DNA of 64,000 bases, taken from positions 56,832 through 120,831 of the forward strand of contig JAUHVK010000011.1 in NCBI GenBank assembly GCA_030425145.1, read 5' to 3'. Of the stretch, positions 41,587-49,390 are shown in pieces (position 1 is the first letter of the stretch; every line of letters begins with the position of its first letter). This stretch comes from Alphaproteobacteria bacterium (lineage in GTDB: Bacteria; Pseudomonadota; Alphaproteobacteria; Rhodobacterales; Rhodobacteraceae). A program made the position numbers and the translations under genes. The notes beneath the pieces were generated by a model that worked only from the letters and a program-made list of their open reading frames with translations, did not search any database and was not told the DNA's origin.

Positions 41587-42155
41587 CGTTTGTGCCGTTT
41601 GCTCATTCCGATCCGGTTCTGGTCGAGCCTTTCACAACGCCGTGGAAATATCCCGCCGCCAGTTTTTTGGATGTGACGAGAGATCATTCCTGGAACAATT
41701 TGGCAAACGCCCATGGGGACACGATGGCGGTGGCGTCAACAGGGTCGGTCACATGGCTTTCAAATTATGCATCCGATCAGATCATTTTCTATGATTTTGG
41801 GTTCACCCTGTCGGATATCCCCGCCGGGGCCACGCTTTTGACCATGGATTTGGAGGTGGTGGCGGCGTGCTCGGCCTCTGGGGAAAACTTTTCCATGTCA
41901 GCACGCGGCCGCCGCAACACCGGGGAGGCTTGGGTGGATGCAACTGGAAATGATTTTTCGCTCGCAACCGTTGTGGCGGATGGGACGTTTTACACCCTGA
42001 CAAAATCCATGGCGGTCACGGATTTGACCGATGCCCAGGCGCGCGCGTCCGGGGCGGGGGCCTGGGTGAGGTTTAGGGAGTTCACCCCCGTTTCCTCTTT
42101 CGTCTCGGATTTGCAACTGCAAAAAGTTCGCATCAGATATACAGGTGAGGCATGA
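41583..42155 (+). CDS. Tail fibre accessory protein, GTG start
   Basis: 190 residues from GTG 41583, overlapping the previous stop. Beta-sandwich-like (WLSNYASDQIIFYDFGFTL, AGATLLTMDLEVVAACSASGE). Codon use is less GC-rich than in the head genes (TTT, AAA, GGG choices), like its neighbours 41290-42740. Possibly a receptor-binding head domain of the fibre. Confidence 0.6.
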   Translation: MTFVPFAHSDPVLVEPFTTPWKYPAASFLDVTRDHSWNNLANAHGDTMAVASTGSVTWLSNYASDQIIFYDFGFTLSDIPAGATLLTMDLEVVAACSASGENFSMSARGRRNTGEAWVDATGNDFSLATVVADGTFYTLTKSMAVTDLTDAQARASGAGAWVRFREFTPVSSFVSDLQLQKVRIRYTGEA

Positions 42156-42742
42156 CAAAATTCTGGCACCCAGACACCGGCGCCTTTTACTCGGCGCGAG
42201 ATATCCAGGCGCGGTTTAAGATCGGGGGGATTACGCCGGGGGATTGTGAGAAATATGGGTTTTTTGTGCCCGTATCCACACCCCGGCCGGATGCGGCGGC
42301 CAATATGGATGTGGTTGAGGCGCAATATCCGCAATTTATTGATGGCGCCTGGACCCAGGTTTGGGACGTGGTGCCGCGCGCGATTTGCCCGAGGGTGGTT
42401 GATGCCGAGAGAGATCGCCGGATTAACGCGGGTTTTGCCTGGGGTGGGAAACAGTGGCAGTCTGACCCGGATAGCCGCGAAAACATTAACGGGGCGTATT
42501 CAAGCGCGCTGGCCTATTTGATGAGTGGCGGTTCGGCGGATGAGGTTTACTGGTCCAATCCAAACACACCTCTAACGTGGCTGGCGGAGGATAACAGCCT
42601 CGTCACCATGACGCCCGCGATGATGATTGATTTCGGCAACGCGGCACTTGCGCACAAGAAGGCGCATATCTTTGCGGGGCGGTCTCTGAAAGACACTGAC
42701 CCAATCCCGGCAGATTTTGTAGACGACAAGTGGTGGCCGTGA
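42152..42742 (+). CDS. DUF4376 tail fibre assembly-type protein
   Basis: 196 residues. N-terminus FWHPDTGAFYSARDIQARF, then the DUF4376 helical domain (RRINAGFAWGGKQWQSDPDSRENINGA, LVTMTPAMMIDFGNAALAHKKAHIFAG). Such proteins chaperone fibres or form their bases. Confidence 0.8.
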   Translation: MTKFWHPDTGAFYSARDIQARFKIGGITPGDCEKYGFFVPVSTPRPDAAANMDVVEAQYPQFIDGAWTQVWDVVPRAICPRVVDAERDRRINAGFAWGGKQWQSDPDSRENINGAYSSALAYLMSGGSADEVYWSNPNTPLTWLAEDNSLVTMTPAMMIDFGNAALAHKKAHIFAGRSLKDTDPIPADFVDDKWWP

Positions 42743-42745
42743 GTC

Positions 42746-44059
42746 ATGCTTGGCTTTAGTCCACTTGCATCTGCGCCGTTAGGCGATGACGCTGGTGGTC
42801 GCGTCATCGCGGCAACTACGGCGCTTGCCGGGTCTGCGGCTGTATCTGGCGCAGGCGCTGCAATCCTCCTAAGCAGCGTCACTGCAAATGGTGCCGCAGT
42901 TGTTTCGGCAACTGGCGCGGCTCTTAGTGCTGTTGTGGCGTCCGCAACCGGGGCGTCAACAGCCGGGGCATCTGGCCTAAGCGTTGCAGGGTCTATCGGG
43001 GAAGCGGCGGGTCAGGTCTCTGTGGCGGGCCTTGGCGTTGCTGTCGCTGGTGTCACTGCCAATTCCTCAGGGGCAGCATCCGTTTCTGGGGTGGGAGTGG
43101 CACTTTCGGCAGCACTGGCGTCATCGGCAGGGTTGTCGCTTGCCTCTGGTAAAGGTGAATGTGTTGGTACTGCGATTGGGACGGCAGGTGGTCAGGCCGC
43201 TGTGGCGGGCCTTGGCGTTGCTGTCGCTGGTGTCATTGCCAATTCCTCGGGGGCAGCATCCGTTTCTGGGGTGGGAGTGGCACTTTCGGCAGCACTGGCG
43301 TCATCGGCAGGGTTGTCGCTTGTCTCTGGTATAGGTGAATGTGTTGGTACTGCGACCGGGGCAGCAGGTGGTCAAGCCTCTGTGGCGGGCCTTGGCGCGG
43401 GCACAGCCATCGCTGCTTCAAGCGGGTCCTCGACCGCAATCGCTATCGGATATTCGGTTGCAAGCGCAACAGCCGTAGTGGGCGGTGTGTCGTCCTGTCA
43501 AGCGACAGGCGAGGCCGTTTCCGACGCCACAGGCACTGCGCGAGGTTTTGGGGCTGCATCTGGTGTTGGTGCATCAGTGCCGGCGTCCAACGCCGCCGCT
43601 GTCGGGGCCGCGTCGGCATCGGCGCAGGGTGGCAGTACTGCCGGGACAGTGTCGATTATTGCCAGCGCAGCGATTGCGACCGCGTCTGGGGCGTCGCTTG
43701 TCGTCAGCGCGGCCAACAGCAACGGTGCGGCTGGTACTTCCGCTGAGGCGGCTGCGATCACCGCGGCGCTTGGATCGACATCTGGCATCGCATCAATGCA
43801 AGGCCTGGCCTCTGTGATCTCGACGGTGAAGGCGTCGTCTGCTGGCGTGGCGAGTGTCACCGCAGGCGGCGCGTCGATCGTCGCTGCTGTTGCGCAGGCT
43901 GAAGGCGTCGCGGTTTTGGTTGGCCGGTTCGGCGACCGATCGCGCACAGCTCATATCACAGAAACTTCAAACGTGTTGCGCTGGGAGACCCGCAATTCTG
44001 TTGTATGGGGGAACCCGGCAAACAGAATAGCACTTCACATTCGAAATAGGGCTGTTTGA
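42746..44059 (+). CDS. Ala/Ser/Gly-rich repetitive tail protein
   Basis: 437 residues, mostly Ala, Ser, Gly, Val in alternating patterns (SAAVSGAGAAILLSSVTANG). It contains a 60-residue unit (AGLGVAVAGV-N-ANSSGAASVSGVG ... SAGLSL) present twice in tandem and a partial third copy. The N-terminus LGFSPLASAPLGDD resembles small fibre-attachment motifs, and the C-terminus (RTAHITETSNVLRWETRNSVVWG) is distinct. It probably forms a fibrous or glycine-rich beta-helical appendage. Confidence 0.7.
   Translation: MLGFSPLASAPLGDDAGGRVIAATTALAGSAAVSGAGAAILLSSVTANGAAVVSATGAALSAVVASATGASTAGASGLSVAGSIGEAAGQVSVAGLGVAVAGVTANSSGAASVSGVGVALSAALASSAGLSLASGKGECVGTAIGTAGGQAAVAGLGVAVAGVIANSSGAASVSGVGVALSAALASSAGLSLVSGIGECVGTATGAAGGQASVAGLGAGTAIAASSGSSTAIAIGYSVASATAVVGGVSSCQATGEAVSDATGTARGFGAASGVGASVPASNAAAVGAASASAQGGSTAGTVSIIASAAIATASGASLVVSAANSNGAAGTSAEAAAITAALGSTSGIASMQGLASVISTVKASSAGVASVTAGGASIVAAVAQAEGVAVLVGRFGDRSRTAHITETSNVLRWETRNSVVWGNPANRIALHIRNRAV
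43010..43400 (+). repeat. 180-bp tandem repeat in the repetitive tail gene
   Basis: Unit 1 43010-43189, unit 2 43190-43369, and a partial third from 43370 to about 43400. Units 1 and 2 differ at only about a dozen bases, so the duplication is recent or kept uniform. The period of 60 codons preserves the frame, allowing length variation of the appendage. Confidence 0.92.
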
Positions 44060-44061
44060 TC

Positions 44062-44397
44062 ATGAATGCACTGGAACCGGGATACTTGAAGCAGGGCGAT
44101 CTGTCGCCAAGGCTGGTTGCCGAACTCACAGACCGGAATGGCAAACCCGTCCCCGTCAGTGGGGCGGACGTACAGTTCAAGATGAAACTCAAGGGTGCGG
44201 ACGCGCTCACGATTGACGCACCTGGAGGTGTATTGGATGGCGCGGCTGGTCTTGTTTATTACGACCTTCAGGCCGGTGATACCGACGTCCCCGGCGTCTA
44301 CGATTGCGAGTTTCGGATCGTTTACTCTGATGGTCGGCCAGAGACGTTTCCAAACGGGATCGTATACCAGCCATTAATAATCACAAAGTCGCTGTGA
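44062..44397 (+). CDS. BppU-N-like domain protein
   Basis: 111 residues from ATG 44062. PRLVAELTDRNGKPVPVSGADVQFKM, VLDGAAGLVYYDLQAGDTDVPGVYDCEF and PETFPNGIVYQPL resemble the Ig-like N-terminal domain of baseplate upper proteins. It likely attaches a fibre part to the virion. Confidence 0.65.
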   Translation: MNALEPGYLKQGDLSPRLVAELTDRNGKPVPVSGADVQFKMKLKGADALTIDAPGGVLDGAAGLVYYDLQAGDTDVPGVYDCEFRIVYSDGRPETFPNGIVYQPLIITKSL

Positions 44398-44442
44398 CGC
44401 TCGATTACACACAAGCAGAGTATTGCATCGGGGAGGCCGTGC

Positions 44443-44841
44443 ATGGTTGATTTCAAGCACCCTGAAACCTGGTCGGAACCGGCAGGAGGCATCCGGTACC
44501 GCACAAAGCTCGAAATCGACTGGGGTATTTGGACGCCGGGTTCAACAACCCGTTTAAAGATAGAAGCCGGTCGCGTTTTTGATGTCTCGGTGCCGCGCGG
44601 CCTTCGCTGGATGTTTGACCCGCACGATCCCCGGTTTCGCCTTGCTGGCCTGATCCACGATCACCTGTTGCACGTCGAGGGAGCCACGCGCATCCGCGCA
44701 GGCGGTGAGTTCCACGACGCCCTGCGCGCTGGTGGCACGCCATGGCCGCTGGCGCTGGTTATGTGGCTGGGCGTGTCAATTTTCAAATATCCGCTTGATC
44801 AGGCGCGGGCTGACTATCGGCGGCGTTCAACGGGCGCTTAA
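44443..44841 (+). CDS. DUF1353 family protein
   Basis: 132 residues. The pattern FDVSVPRGLRWMFDPHDPRFRLAGLIHDHLL with AGGEFHDALRAGG is the DUF1353 phage family, with histidines and Asp that could bind metal. Last gene before the right end. Function unknown; related genes occur beside tail modules. Confidence 0.75.
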   Translation: MVDFKHPETWSEPAGGIRYRTKLEIDWGIWTPGSTTRLKIEAGRVFDVSVPRGLRWMFDPHDPRFRLAGLIHDHLLHVEGATRIRAGGEFHDALRAGGTPWPLALVMWLGVSIFKYPLDQARADYRRRSTGA

Positions 44842-44914
44842 ACAGCTATATAACGAAAACACGTTTGCTGAAAAACTAAGTGTAATTCACTGAAAAATTC
44901 AGCGTCACGCTACA
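44842..44914. other. Prophage right end: transposase-binding region
   Basis: Contains CTGAAAAACT (44868-44877) and CTGAAAAATT (44890-44899), inverted relative to the left-end copies, and ends GTCACGCTACA. The last 28 bases mirror the left terminus. These are the expected R1/R2 MuA-type sites. Confidence 0.75.
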
Positions 44915-44919
44915 GCCAT
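44915..44919. repeat. Target-site duplication GCCAT (right copy)
   Basis: Matches 3382-3386. The bases that follow, read leftward, are the interrupted SDR start. Confidence 0.93.
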
Positions 44920-44953
44920 CAAGCCTGAAGGACGGGGTTCTGGGCAGGGACAT
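44915..44953 (-). pseudogene. 5' end of the interrupted SDR gene (13 codons)
   Basis: ATG 44953-44951 starts MSLPRTPSFRLDG, a common beginning of SDR enzymes, and is cut by the prophage at the Gly codon. The body is at 2662-3381. The promoter region stays on this side, so any transcript from it now enters the prophage right end. Confidence 0.88.
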
Positions 44954-44964
44954 ACGGGCGACTC

Positions 44965-44994
44965 CGTGATTTTGCACACCTATGCAAAATCACG
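44965..44994. promoter_or_regulatory. Candidate LacI operator before the SDR gene
   Basis: CGTGATTTTGCA (44965-44976) and TGCAAAATCACG (44983-44994) form a perfect 12-bp inverted repeat around six bases. It contains TTGCA-N6-TGCAA, the same core as at 48564-48589. It stands 12 bases before the SDR ATG. A terminator for the M15-like gene is the alternative, but no T-run follows. Confidence 0.7.
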
Positions 44995-45029
44995 CTACTC
45001 CGCACACTTCCCTCTGTCCAGCCCCACGT

Positions 45030-45638
45030 TCACGGGTAAAGGATACTGCGAAACGGCGGGAAATCCGCATACCGCTCCGCACGTTGTGCTGGCGGTTCAG
45101 ACGGCGCCTGCCCAGCCCGAACCAATGTCCCTTTCGGCGCGATATAACTGTCGATCCGCCGCTTCGGCTCCGGTCGCCACGCGATGTTGAACGCGCAGAG
45201 CTTGGGGAAAAACCACACTTCGGCAAAGGGCAGATGGTCATAAAGCCAAAACGCCAGATCGCGCCAGTCCCGCCCCTGATCGTATTGATCCGCAAACCAC
45301 GGGATCACGATGCTCGCCCCCGCCACCTCGACGTCGGGCAAATCCCAGATATGGCATTCGAGCGGAAAATCGTTGCGCGCGCAGTTCAACCCGTGCTCAT
45401 TGCCGAACTGATTGAGCGCCGCCGACCGAAACCCCGACCGTACCGCGATCCGGCCAAATGTCTCCTGCAACGGATCAAGTAGCGTTTCGCAAAACGCCCG
45501 TCCCCGCGCGATGGCAAGATCGGGAGTATCGGGGATGTTCTGGATCTGATGATAATTCCCGATCTCTGAATACAGGAACTCCCGCATGTAGAAATGCCGC
45601 GACAACCGGACCCGGCCCAGCGTCTCTAGGCTCCACAT
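45030..45638 (-). CDS. Peptidase M15-like protein, unknown role
   Basis: 202 residues from ATG 45638 (an ATG at 45668 is possible). LSRHFYMREFLYSEIGNYHQIQNIPDTPDLA, FGRIAVRSGFRSAALNQFGNEHGLNC and LECHIWDLP resemble the D-Ala carboxypeptidase/YcbK fold, with His residues where zinc ligands would sit. No signal peptide is seen, so it may be a cytoplasmic relative with another function. It lies 15 bases after the VOC gene. Confidence 0.65.
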   Translation of the reverse strand: MWSLETLGRVRLSRHFYMREFLYSEIGNYHQIQNIPDTPDLAIARGRAFCETLLDPLQETFGRIAVRSGFRSAALNQFGNEHGLNCARNDFPLECHIWDLPDVEVAGASIVIPWFADQYDQGRDWRDLAFWLYDHLPFAEVWFFPKLCAFNIAWRPEPKRRIDSYIAPKGTLVRAGQAPSEPPAQRAERYADFPPFRSILYP

Positions 45639-45652
45639 GCTTTGCGGGCGTC

Positions 45653-46081
45653 TCAATACCCCATCCAACGAAACGCCCCGTCGCCCTCGCGCAAAGGCGA
45701 AAACGGATTGTGCGCCACTTCCCAGATATGGCCCTCGGGATCGCTGAAATAGCCGTGATAACCACCCCAGAACACCTCCTGCGGCGCTTTCAGAACGGTG
45801 CCGCCCGCGCCTTCGACCCGGCCCATGACGTCATCAACACCGGCTCGGTCTCGCGCATTGTACCCCAGCGTCAGAGCCCCGCGTCCGAGCTGCGCCACAT
45901 CGATCCCGATATCCTCGGCCAGCTTATCGAGCGGATAGAGCCCCAGCGTCTGCCCCAGCAGATCATAGGCGATCACACCCTCCTGCGCCTCGACCCGCAC
46001 CCAGCCCAACGCGTCATAAAACGCAGCCGCTTTCTCCGCATCCGCCACGCCCAGCGTGATCAGCGATATCCTCTGCTCCAT
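45653..46081 (-). CDS. VOC (glyoxalase/bleomycin-resistance) family protein
   Basis: 142 residues from ATG 46081. RISLITLGVADAEKAAAFYDALGW opens the first beta-alpha-beta-beta-beta unit, and GGYHGYFSDPEGHIWEVAHNPF the second. Metal-binding positions are suggested by the Glu in IWEV. Such proteins isomerise or cleave small molecules. Its start overlaps the end of the broken SnoaL gene by 22 bases. Confidence 0.88.
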   Translation of the reverse strand: MEQRISLITLGVADAEKAAAFYDALGWVRVEAQEGVIAYDLLGQTLGLYPLDKLAEDIGIDVAQLGRGALTLGYNARDRAGVDDVMGRVEGAGGTVLKAPQEVFWGGYHGYFSDPEGHIWEVAHNPFSPLREGDGAFRWMGY

Positions 46082-47061
46082 GCCAACTCCTTCATCCAGG
46101 CAAACACATCCACACCGATCTGAGAGTACATGTCCAAAAGGTCCACGAGAACCCAGTTTTCCCGGATCAGCCCGTCCTCCAGCCGCCAGAAATCCAGACT
46201 GCGCAACGTGATCTTCTGCCCCGTCGGCGGCAGCCCCAACCAACCGAAGCCCAACAGCGTCTGCTGCATATTTAGCCACCCGGTCACGCCCACATACATG
46301 CCTTCCGCCAGGAAGTGATGCCTCGTGCCCTCGGGATGCTGCCCCCGATCCGGCATGGCGCTCAGGAAGGGGATCTGGTGGAACCGGCGAAACTCCTCGA
46401 AACCACGCGCCGTGCCGATACCCGCCGGCCCGTATCACCTGAAACTCGGATGCCAGAACCGTTCCAGCTCCATCACCTCCGGCCCACCCTGCGACGGATG
46501 CCGGGTCATGCCGACCAGCATGTCAATCACATGCCGCCCACTCACCTCTGAAATAGACGCATCGTGCGGGCTCAAACCGTCCTGCGACATCGGTGCCGGC
46601 GCATGGAGAAACCGCCCAAGCTGAGGTGCCATCGGCCAGGCCCCGGCCTGCATCATCATCTCCGGAATGTCCCAGATCGCCTGCACTTCGACGCAGGTGT
46701 CGCCTTCAATCCGGTAGAACTCATGAAACCGCATCACCGCGCTGCGCCCGGTTGCGGGGATACCCAGCCACGACGCAAGCCACCGCCCGGCATATTGCCC
46801 GTACGAGCCAACCCATAGCGCGCCATCCGCGTCGAAACCCGCGATGCGGATGAACTCCTGTCGCTCGAGATCCTTAAGCGCCGACTTCAACGGCGCAAAT
46901 TCATTGGAGACAAACGCCTTTGCCCCGCGCAGATCGCCAAACGGATGGCACATCCGAAACAGAGCATCCGGCGCAACGCGTGCCAGATTACCGGCAAAGC
47001 CACCCCGCATGGCCGCAAACGCAGGTGCCATGACCGCCTTCGCGCGCTCAACCTCGGACAT
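46060..47061 (-). pseudogene. Tandem SnoaL-like gene interrupted by an in-frame TGA
   Basis: From ATG 47061 (MSEVERAKAVMAPAF) to stop 46060 the frame is 334 codons and contains one TGA, at 46437-46435 (codon 209). On both sides the SnoaL similarity continues in the same frame: before it FWHPSFR, after it YGPAGIGTARGFEEFRRFHQIPF. Homologues would have Trp here, so TGG to TGA is the simplest change. The first domain is intact. It is paired with the gene at 693-1655. Readthrough or a sequencing error are alternatives. Confidence 0.8.
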
Positions 47062-47120
47062 GCGGGTACCCCTCTTCTCTGGTTCCAAAATACTTCGGGG
47101 TCTGGGGCGGAGCCCCAGTG

Positions 47121-47160
47121 TTTCCGTCACCGGAAACAGACGATGCGTCACCGCATCGTC
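47121..47160. promoter_or_regulatory. Two adjacent hairpins between dehydrogenase and SnoaL genes
   Basis: TTTCCG-TCAC-CGGAAA (47121-47136) and GACGATGCG-TCAC-CGCATCGTC (47139-47160), both with a four-base TCAC loop. No T-run in either direction. Probably processing or transcript-stability elements within the leftward operon. Confidence 0.6.
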
Positions 47161-47172
47161 ACGCAAACATCC

Positions 47173-48498
47173 TCACTCCGCAGCTTCCCGATACGGCGCA
47201 CCCTGCCCGTACGGCACGTTCACCCCGCCATAGCGCCGGACCCGCACGTTGCACTGCTCCGCGTGACCGACGAACCCTTCGAGCATACACAGACGCGAGC
47301 CATACTCCCCGATCAGCGTCGCCGCCTCGTCGGTGGTGATCTTCTGGTAGGAATGGGTCTTCAGGAACTTACCTACCCAAAGCCCACCGGTATACCGCCC
47401 CGCTTTCTTGGTCGGCAGCGTGTGGTTCGTCCCGATCACCTTATCGCCGTTCGACACATTGGTCCGCGCCCCGAGGAAGAGCGCACCATAGCAGGTCATG
47501 TTCTCCAGATACCAATCGTCCCGGTCGGTCATCACCTGCACATGCTCGGACGCGATGTCATTGGCGACCGCCAGCATCTCGTTATGGTCGGCACAGAGGA
47601 TCACCTCACCGTAGTCGCGCCACGACACCGAGGCCGTATCCCGCGTCGGCAGGATCTCCAAGAGCCGGTCGATCTCCTTCAAAGTCTCTTCTGCCAGCTT
47701 CCGCGAATTCGTCACCAGCACTGCGGGCGAGTTGTAGCCATGCTCCGCCTGCCCAAGCAGGTCCGTCGCGCAGATCTCTGCATCCACCGTGTCGTCGGCA
47801 ATGACCATGGTCTCGGTCGGCCCGGCGAAAAGGTCAATGCCCACCCGCCCGAACAACTGCCGCTTCGCCTCGGCGACAAACGCATTTCCCGGCCCAACAA
47901 GCATGTGCACCGGGTCAATGCTCTCGGTCCCGATGGCCATCGCGCCCACGGCCTGAATACCGCCAAGCACGTAGATCTCATGCGCCCCGCCCAGATGCAT
48001 CGCGGCAATAACCGCAGGGTTCGGCTTGCCCTGCCATGGCGGCGTACAGGCGATGATGCGCGGCACACCCGCGACGCTCGCCGTCGCCACCGACATATGC
48101 GCCGAGGCGACCATCGGGAATTTGCCCCCCGGCACGTAGCAGCCCACCGACTGCACGGGGATGTTCTTGTGGCCAAGGATCACCCCGGGCATCGTTTCCA
48201 CTTCGATGTCCAGCATCGAGTCGCGCTGCGCCTGCGCGAAGTTGCGCACCTGCTCCTGCGCAAACTTGATGTCGGCCAGCTCGCGCGGGCTAAGCTCCGC
48301 AATCAGCGCGTCGATCTCGCCTTGCGTCAGGCGGAAACTCTCAGGCGTGTAATTGTCGAATTTCGCCGCCAGATCCCGCACCGCCGCATCACCGCGCGCT
48401 TCGATGTCGGCCAGCGTCGCCTCGACCACCGCGCGGGTCTTGGCATCGTCCTCGGCACGTTCGGTTTCGGGTTTCCCCCGCTTGAGATACTCGGCCAT
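47173..48498 (-). CDS. Histidinol-dehydrogenase-like enzyme, candidate sulfopropanediol 3-dehydrogenase
   Basis: 441 residues from ATG 48498. All residues of the HisD active site are present: Gln250 and His253 (LLGQAEHG), Glu318-His319 (SEHVQ), Asp352 and His412. The NAD motif region [16 protein letters not shown] is clear. No histidine-biosynthesis gene is near. Instead it sits with SDR, SnoaL, LacI and MFS genes. HisD-like enzymes in such a context include HpsN, which oxidises R-dihydroxypropanesulfonate to sulfolactate in Roseobacters. HpsN function is inference; a polyol dehydrogenase for another substrate is equally possible. Confidence 0.8.
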   Translation of the reverse strand: MAEYLKRGKPETERAEDDAKTRAVVEATLADIEARGDAAVRDLAAKFDNYTPESFRLTQGEIDALIAELSPRELADIKFAQEQVRNFAQAQRDSMLDIEVETMPGVILGHKNIPVQSVGCYVPGGKFPMVASAHMSVATASVAGVPRIIACTPPWQGKPNPAVIAAMHLGGAHEIYVLGGIQAVGAMAIGTESIDPVHMLVGPGNAFVAEAKRQLFGRVGIDLFAGPTETMVIADDTVDAEICATDLLGQAEHGYNSPAVLVTNSRKLAEETLKEIDRLLEILPTRDTASVSWRDYGEVILCADHNEMLAVANDIASEHVQVMTDRDDWYLENMTCYGALFLGARTNVSNGDKVIGTNHTLPTKKAGRYTGGLWVGKFLKTHSYQKITTDEAATLIGEYGSRLCMLEGFVGHAEQCNVRVRRYGGVNVPYGQGAPYREAAE

Positions 48499-48563
48499 GT
48501 CCGCCTCCCCAGAACTTCTGTCGGGCTCAACATAGCGGGGCACGCGGGCCTCTCAAGCGATTT

Positions 48564-48589
48564 TTGCATACGATTGCAAGATCGTGCAA
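48564..48589. promoter_or_regulatory. Two overlapping candidate LacI operators before the dehydrogenase
   Basis: TTGCA-TACGAT-TGCAA (48564-48579) and TTGCA-AGATCG-TGCAA (48574-48589) share a middle half-site. The same TTGCA-N6-TGCAA core lies before the SDR at 44972-44987. They are 66-91 bases upstream of the dehydrogenase start and touch the hydrolase stop. Confidence 0.7.
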
Positions 48590-49330
48590 TCAGGCCAGCA
48601 CCTCCAGAATCGCCTCTTCGATATGGCGCAGGTTCTGCGGTTCGGAAAAGCGGTGATCGGTGCCCTTGACCAGCGTCAGCCGTAGGTCGGGGCTCTCGAT
48701 GTGATCTAGCAACCGCAACGCCGTTTCCCGGCTGACAGCGCTGTCCTCGGTCCCCTGCACCAGCCGCACCGGGTAGGGCATGTGAAGCGGCGAGCGGAGG
48801 ACAAGGTTTTCGCGCCCATCCTCGATCAGACGGCGGGTCACGATGTAGGGATCATCATAATCCGACGGCAACTCAACTTGCCCGTCCTGCATGATCTGCT
48901 CGCGCTGCTCTTCGGTGAACCCAGCCCAGAACCCGTCCTCGGTGAAATCCGGTGCGGCGGCGATACCGACAAAGCCCACCACGTGCTTCAACCGCTGCGT
49001 CATCAACGAAGCGATCCAGCCACCCATGCTTGATCCGACCAGCACCACCGGCCCATCGCAGGTTGCCTCGATCACCGCCTGCGCGTCGCGTGCCCAGTCG
49101 CCGATGCAACCCTCTTCGAACACACCCCCCGAGATGCCATGTCCCGAATAATCGAACCGCAGGAAGGCGCGGCCGGTCAGCTTGGCCCAAGCCTCCAGAT
49201 GCACAGCCTTGGTGCCTTCCATGTCCGACTTATATCCCGACAGGAACACGATTGCCGGCCCCTCGCCCTCGGTCTTGGCATAGGCCAGCTTGTGGCCGTT
49301 CGGCCCGTCGATGTGTTTGATTGCGGTCAT
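48590..49330 (-). CDS. Alpha/beta hydrolase (ABHD10-like)
   Basis: 246 residues from ATG 49330. Nucleophile elbow VGSSMGGW (Ser101), oxyanion region FLSGYKSDMEGTKA, FDYSGHGISGG, a later Asp in GTEDSAV and His in KGTDHRF. These features match small serine hydrolases similar to mycophenolic-acid acyl-glucuronide esterase (ABHD10). Its substrate is unknown. Confidence 0.86.
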   Translation of the reverse strand: MTAIKHIDGPNGHKLAYAKTEGEGPAIVFLSGYKSDMEGTKAVHLEAWAKLTGRAFLRFDYSGHGISGGVFEEGCIGDWARDAQAVIEATCDGPVVLVGSSMGGWIASLMTQRLKHVVGFVGIAAAPDFTEDGFWAGFTEEQREQIMQDGQVELPSDYDDPYIVTRRLIEDGRENLVLRSPLHMPYPVRLVQGTEDSAVSRETALRLLDHIESPDLRLTLVKGTDHRFSEPQNLRHIEEAILEVLA

Positions 49331-49390
49331 GCCTGCCTCCGTTCCGGTTTGGCACGACTTTACGCAAACCCCGCCGGAACCCAAGAGGTG

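Larger units (their letters stand above)
3387..44914 (+). mobile_element. Mu-like transposable prophage (41,528 bp), complete-looking
   Basis: The element starts TGTTAGGTGACAGAC and its other end, read inwards, is TGTAGCGTGACGCTG. Over the outer 28 bases the two ends form an imperfect inverted repeat sharing TGT, GTGAC and TTCAGTGA. It is flanked by GCCAT duplications inside an SDR gene. Gene order follows Mu: repressor, early genes, MuA/MuB, Mor-like activator, lysis, terminase, portal, gpF, gpG, protease, capsid. A siphovirus-type tail replaces the contractile tail, as in B3/D3112/RcapMu-type phages. All essential Mu-type functions I looked for appear intact, so it may be inducible. No mom gene or invertible fibre segment was found. 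Confidence 0.95.

Noticed and set aside
44965..44994. Inverted repeat read as terminator of the M15-like gene
   Set aside because: No T-run, and its core is shared with the sites before the dehydrogenase. Kept as operator, with termination as a minor alternative.
46435..46437. TGA as a selenocysteine codon
   Set aside because: No SECIS-like hairpin directly downstream and homologues would have Trp here, not Cys.
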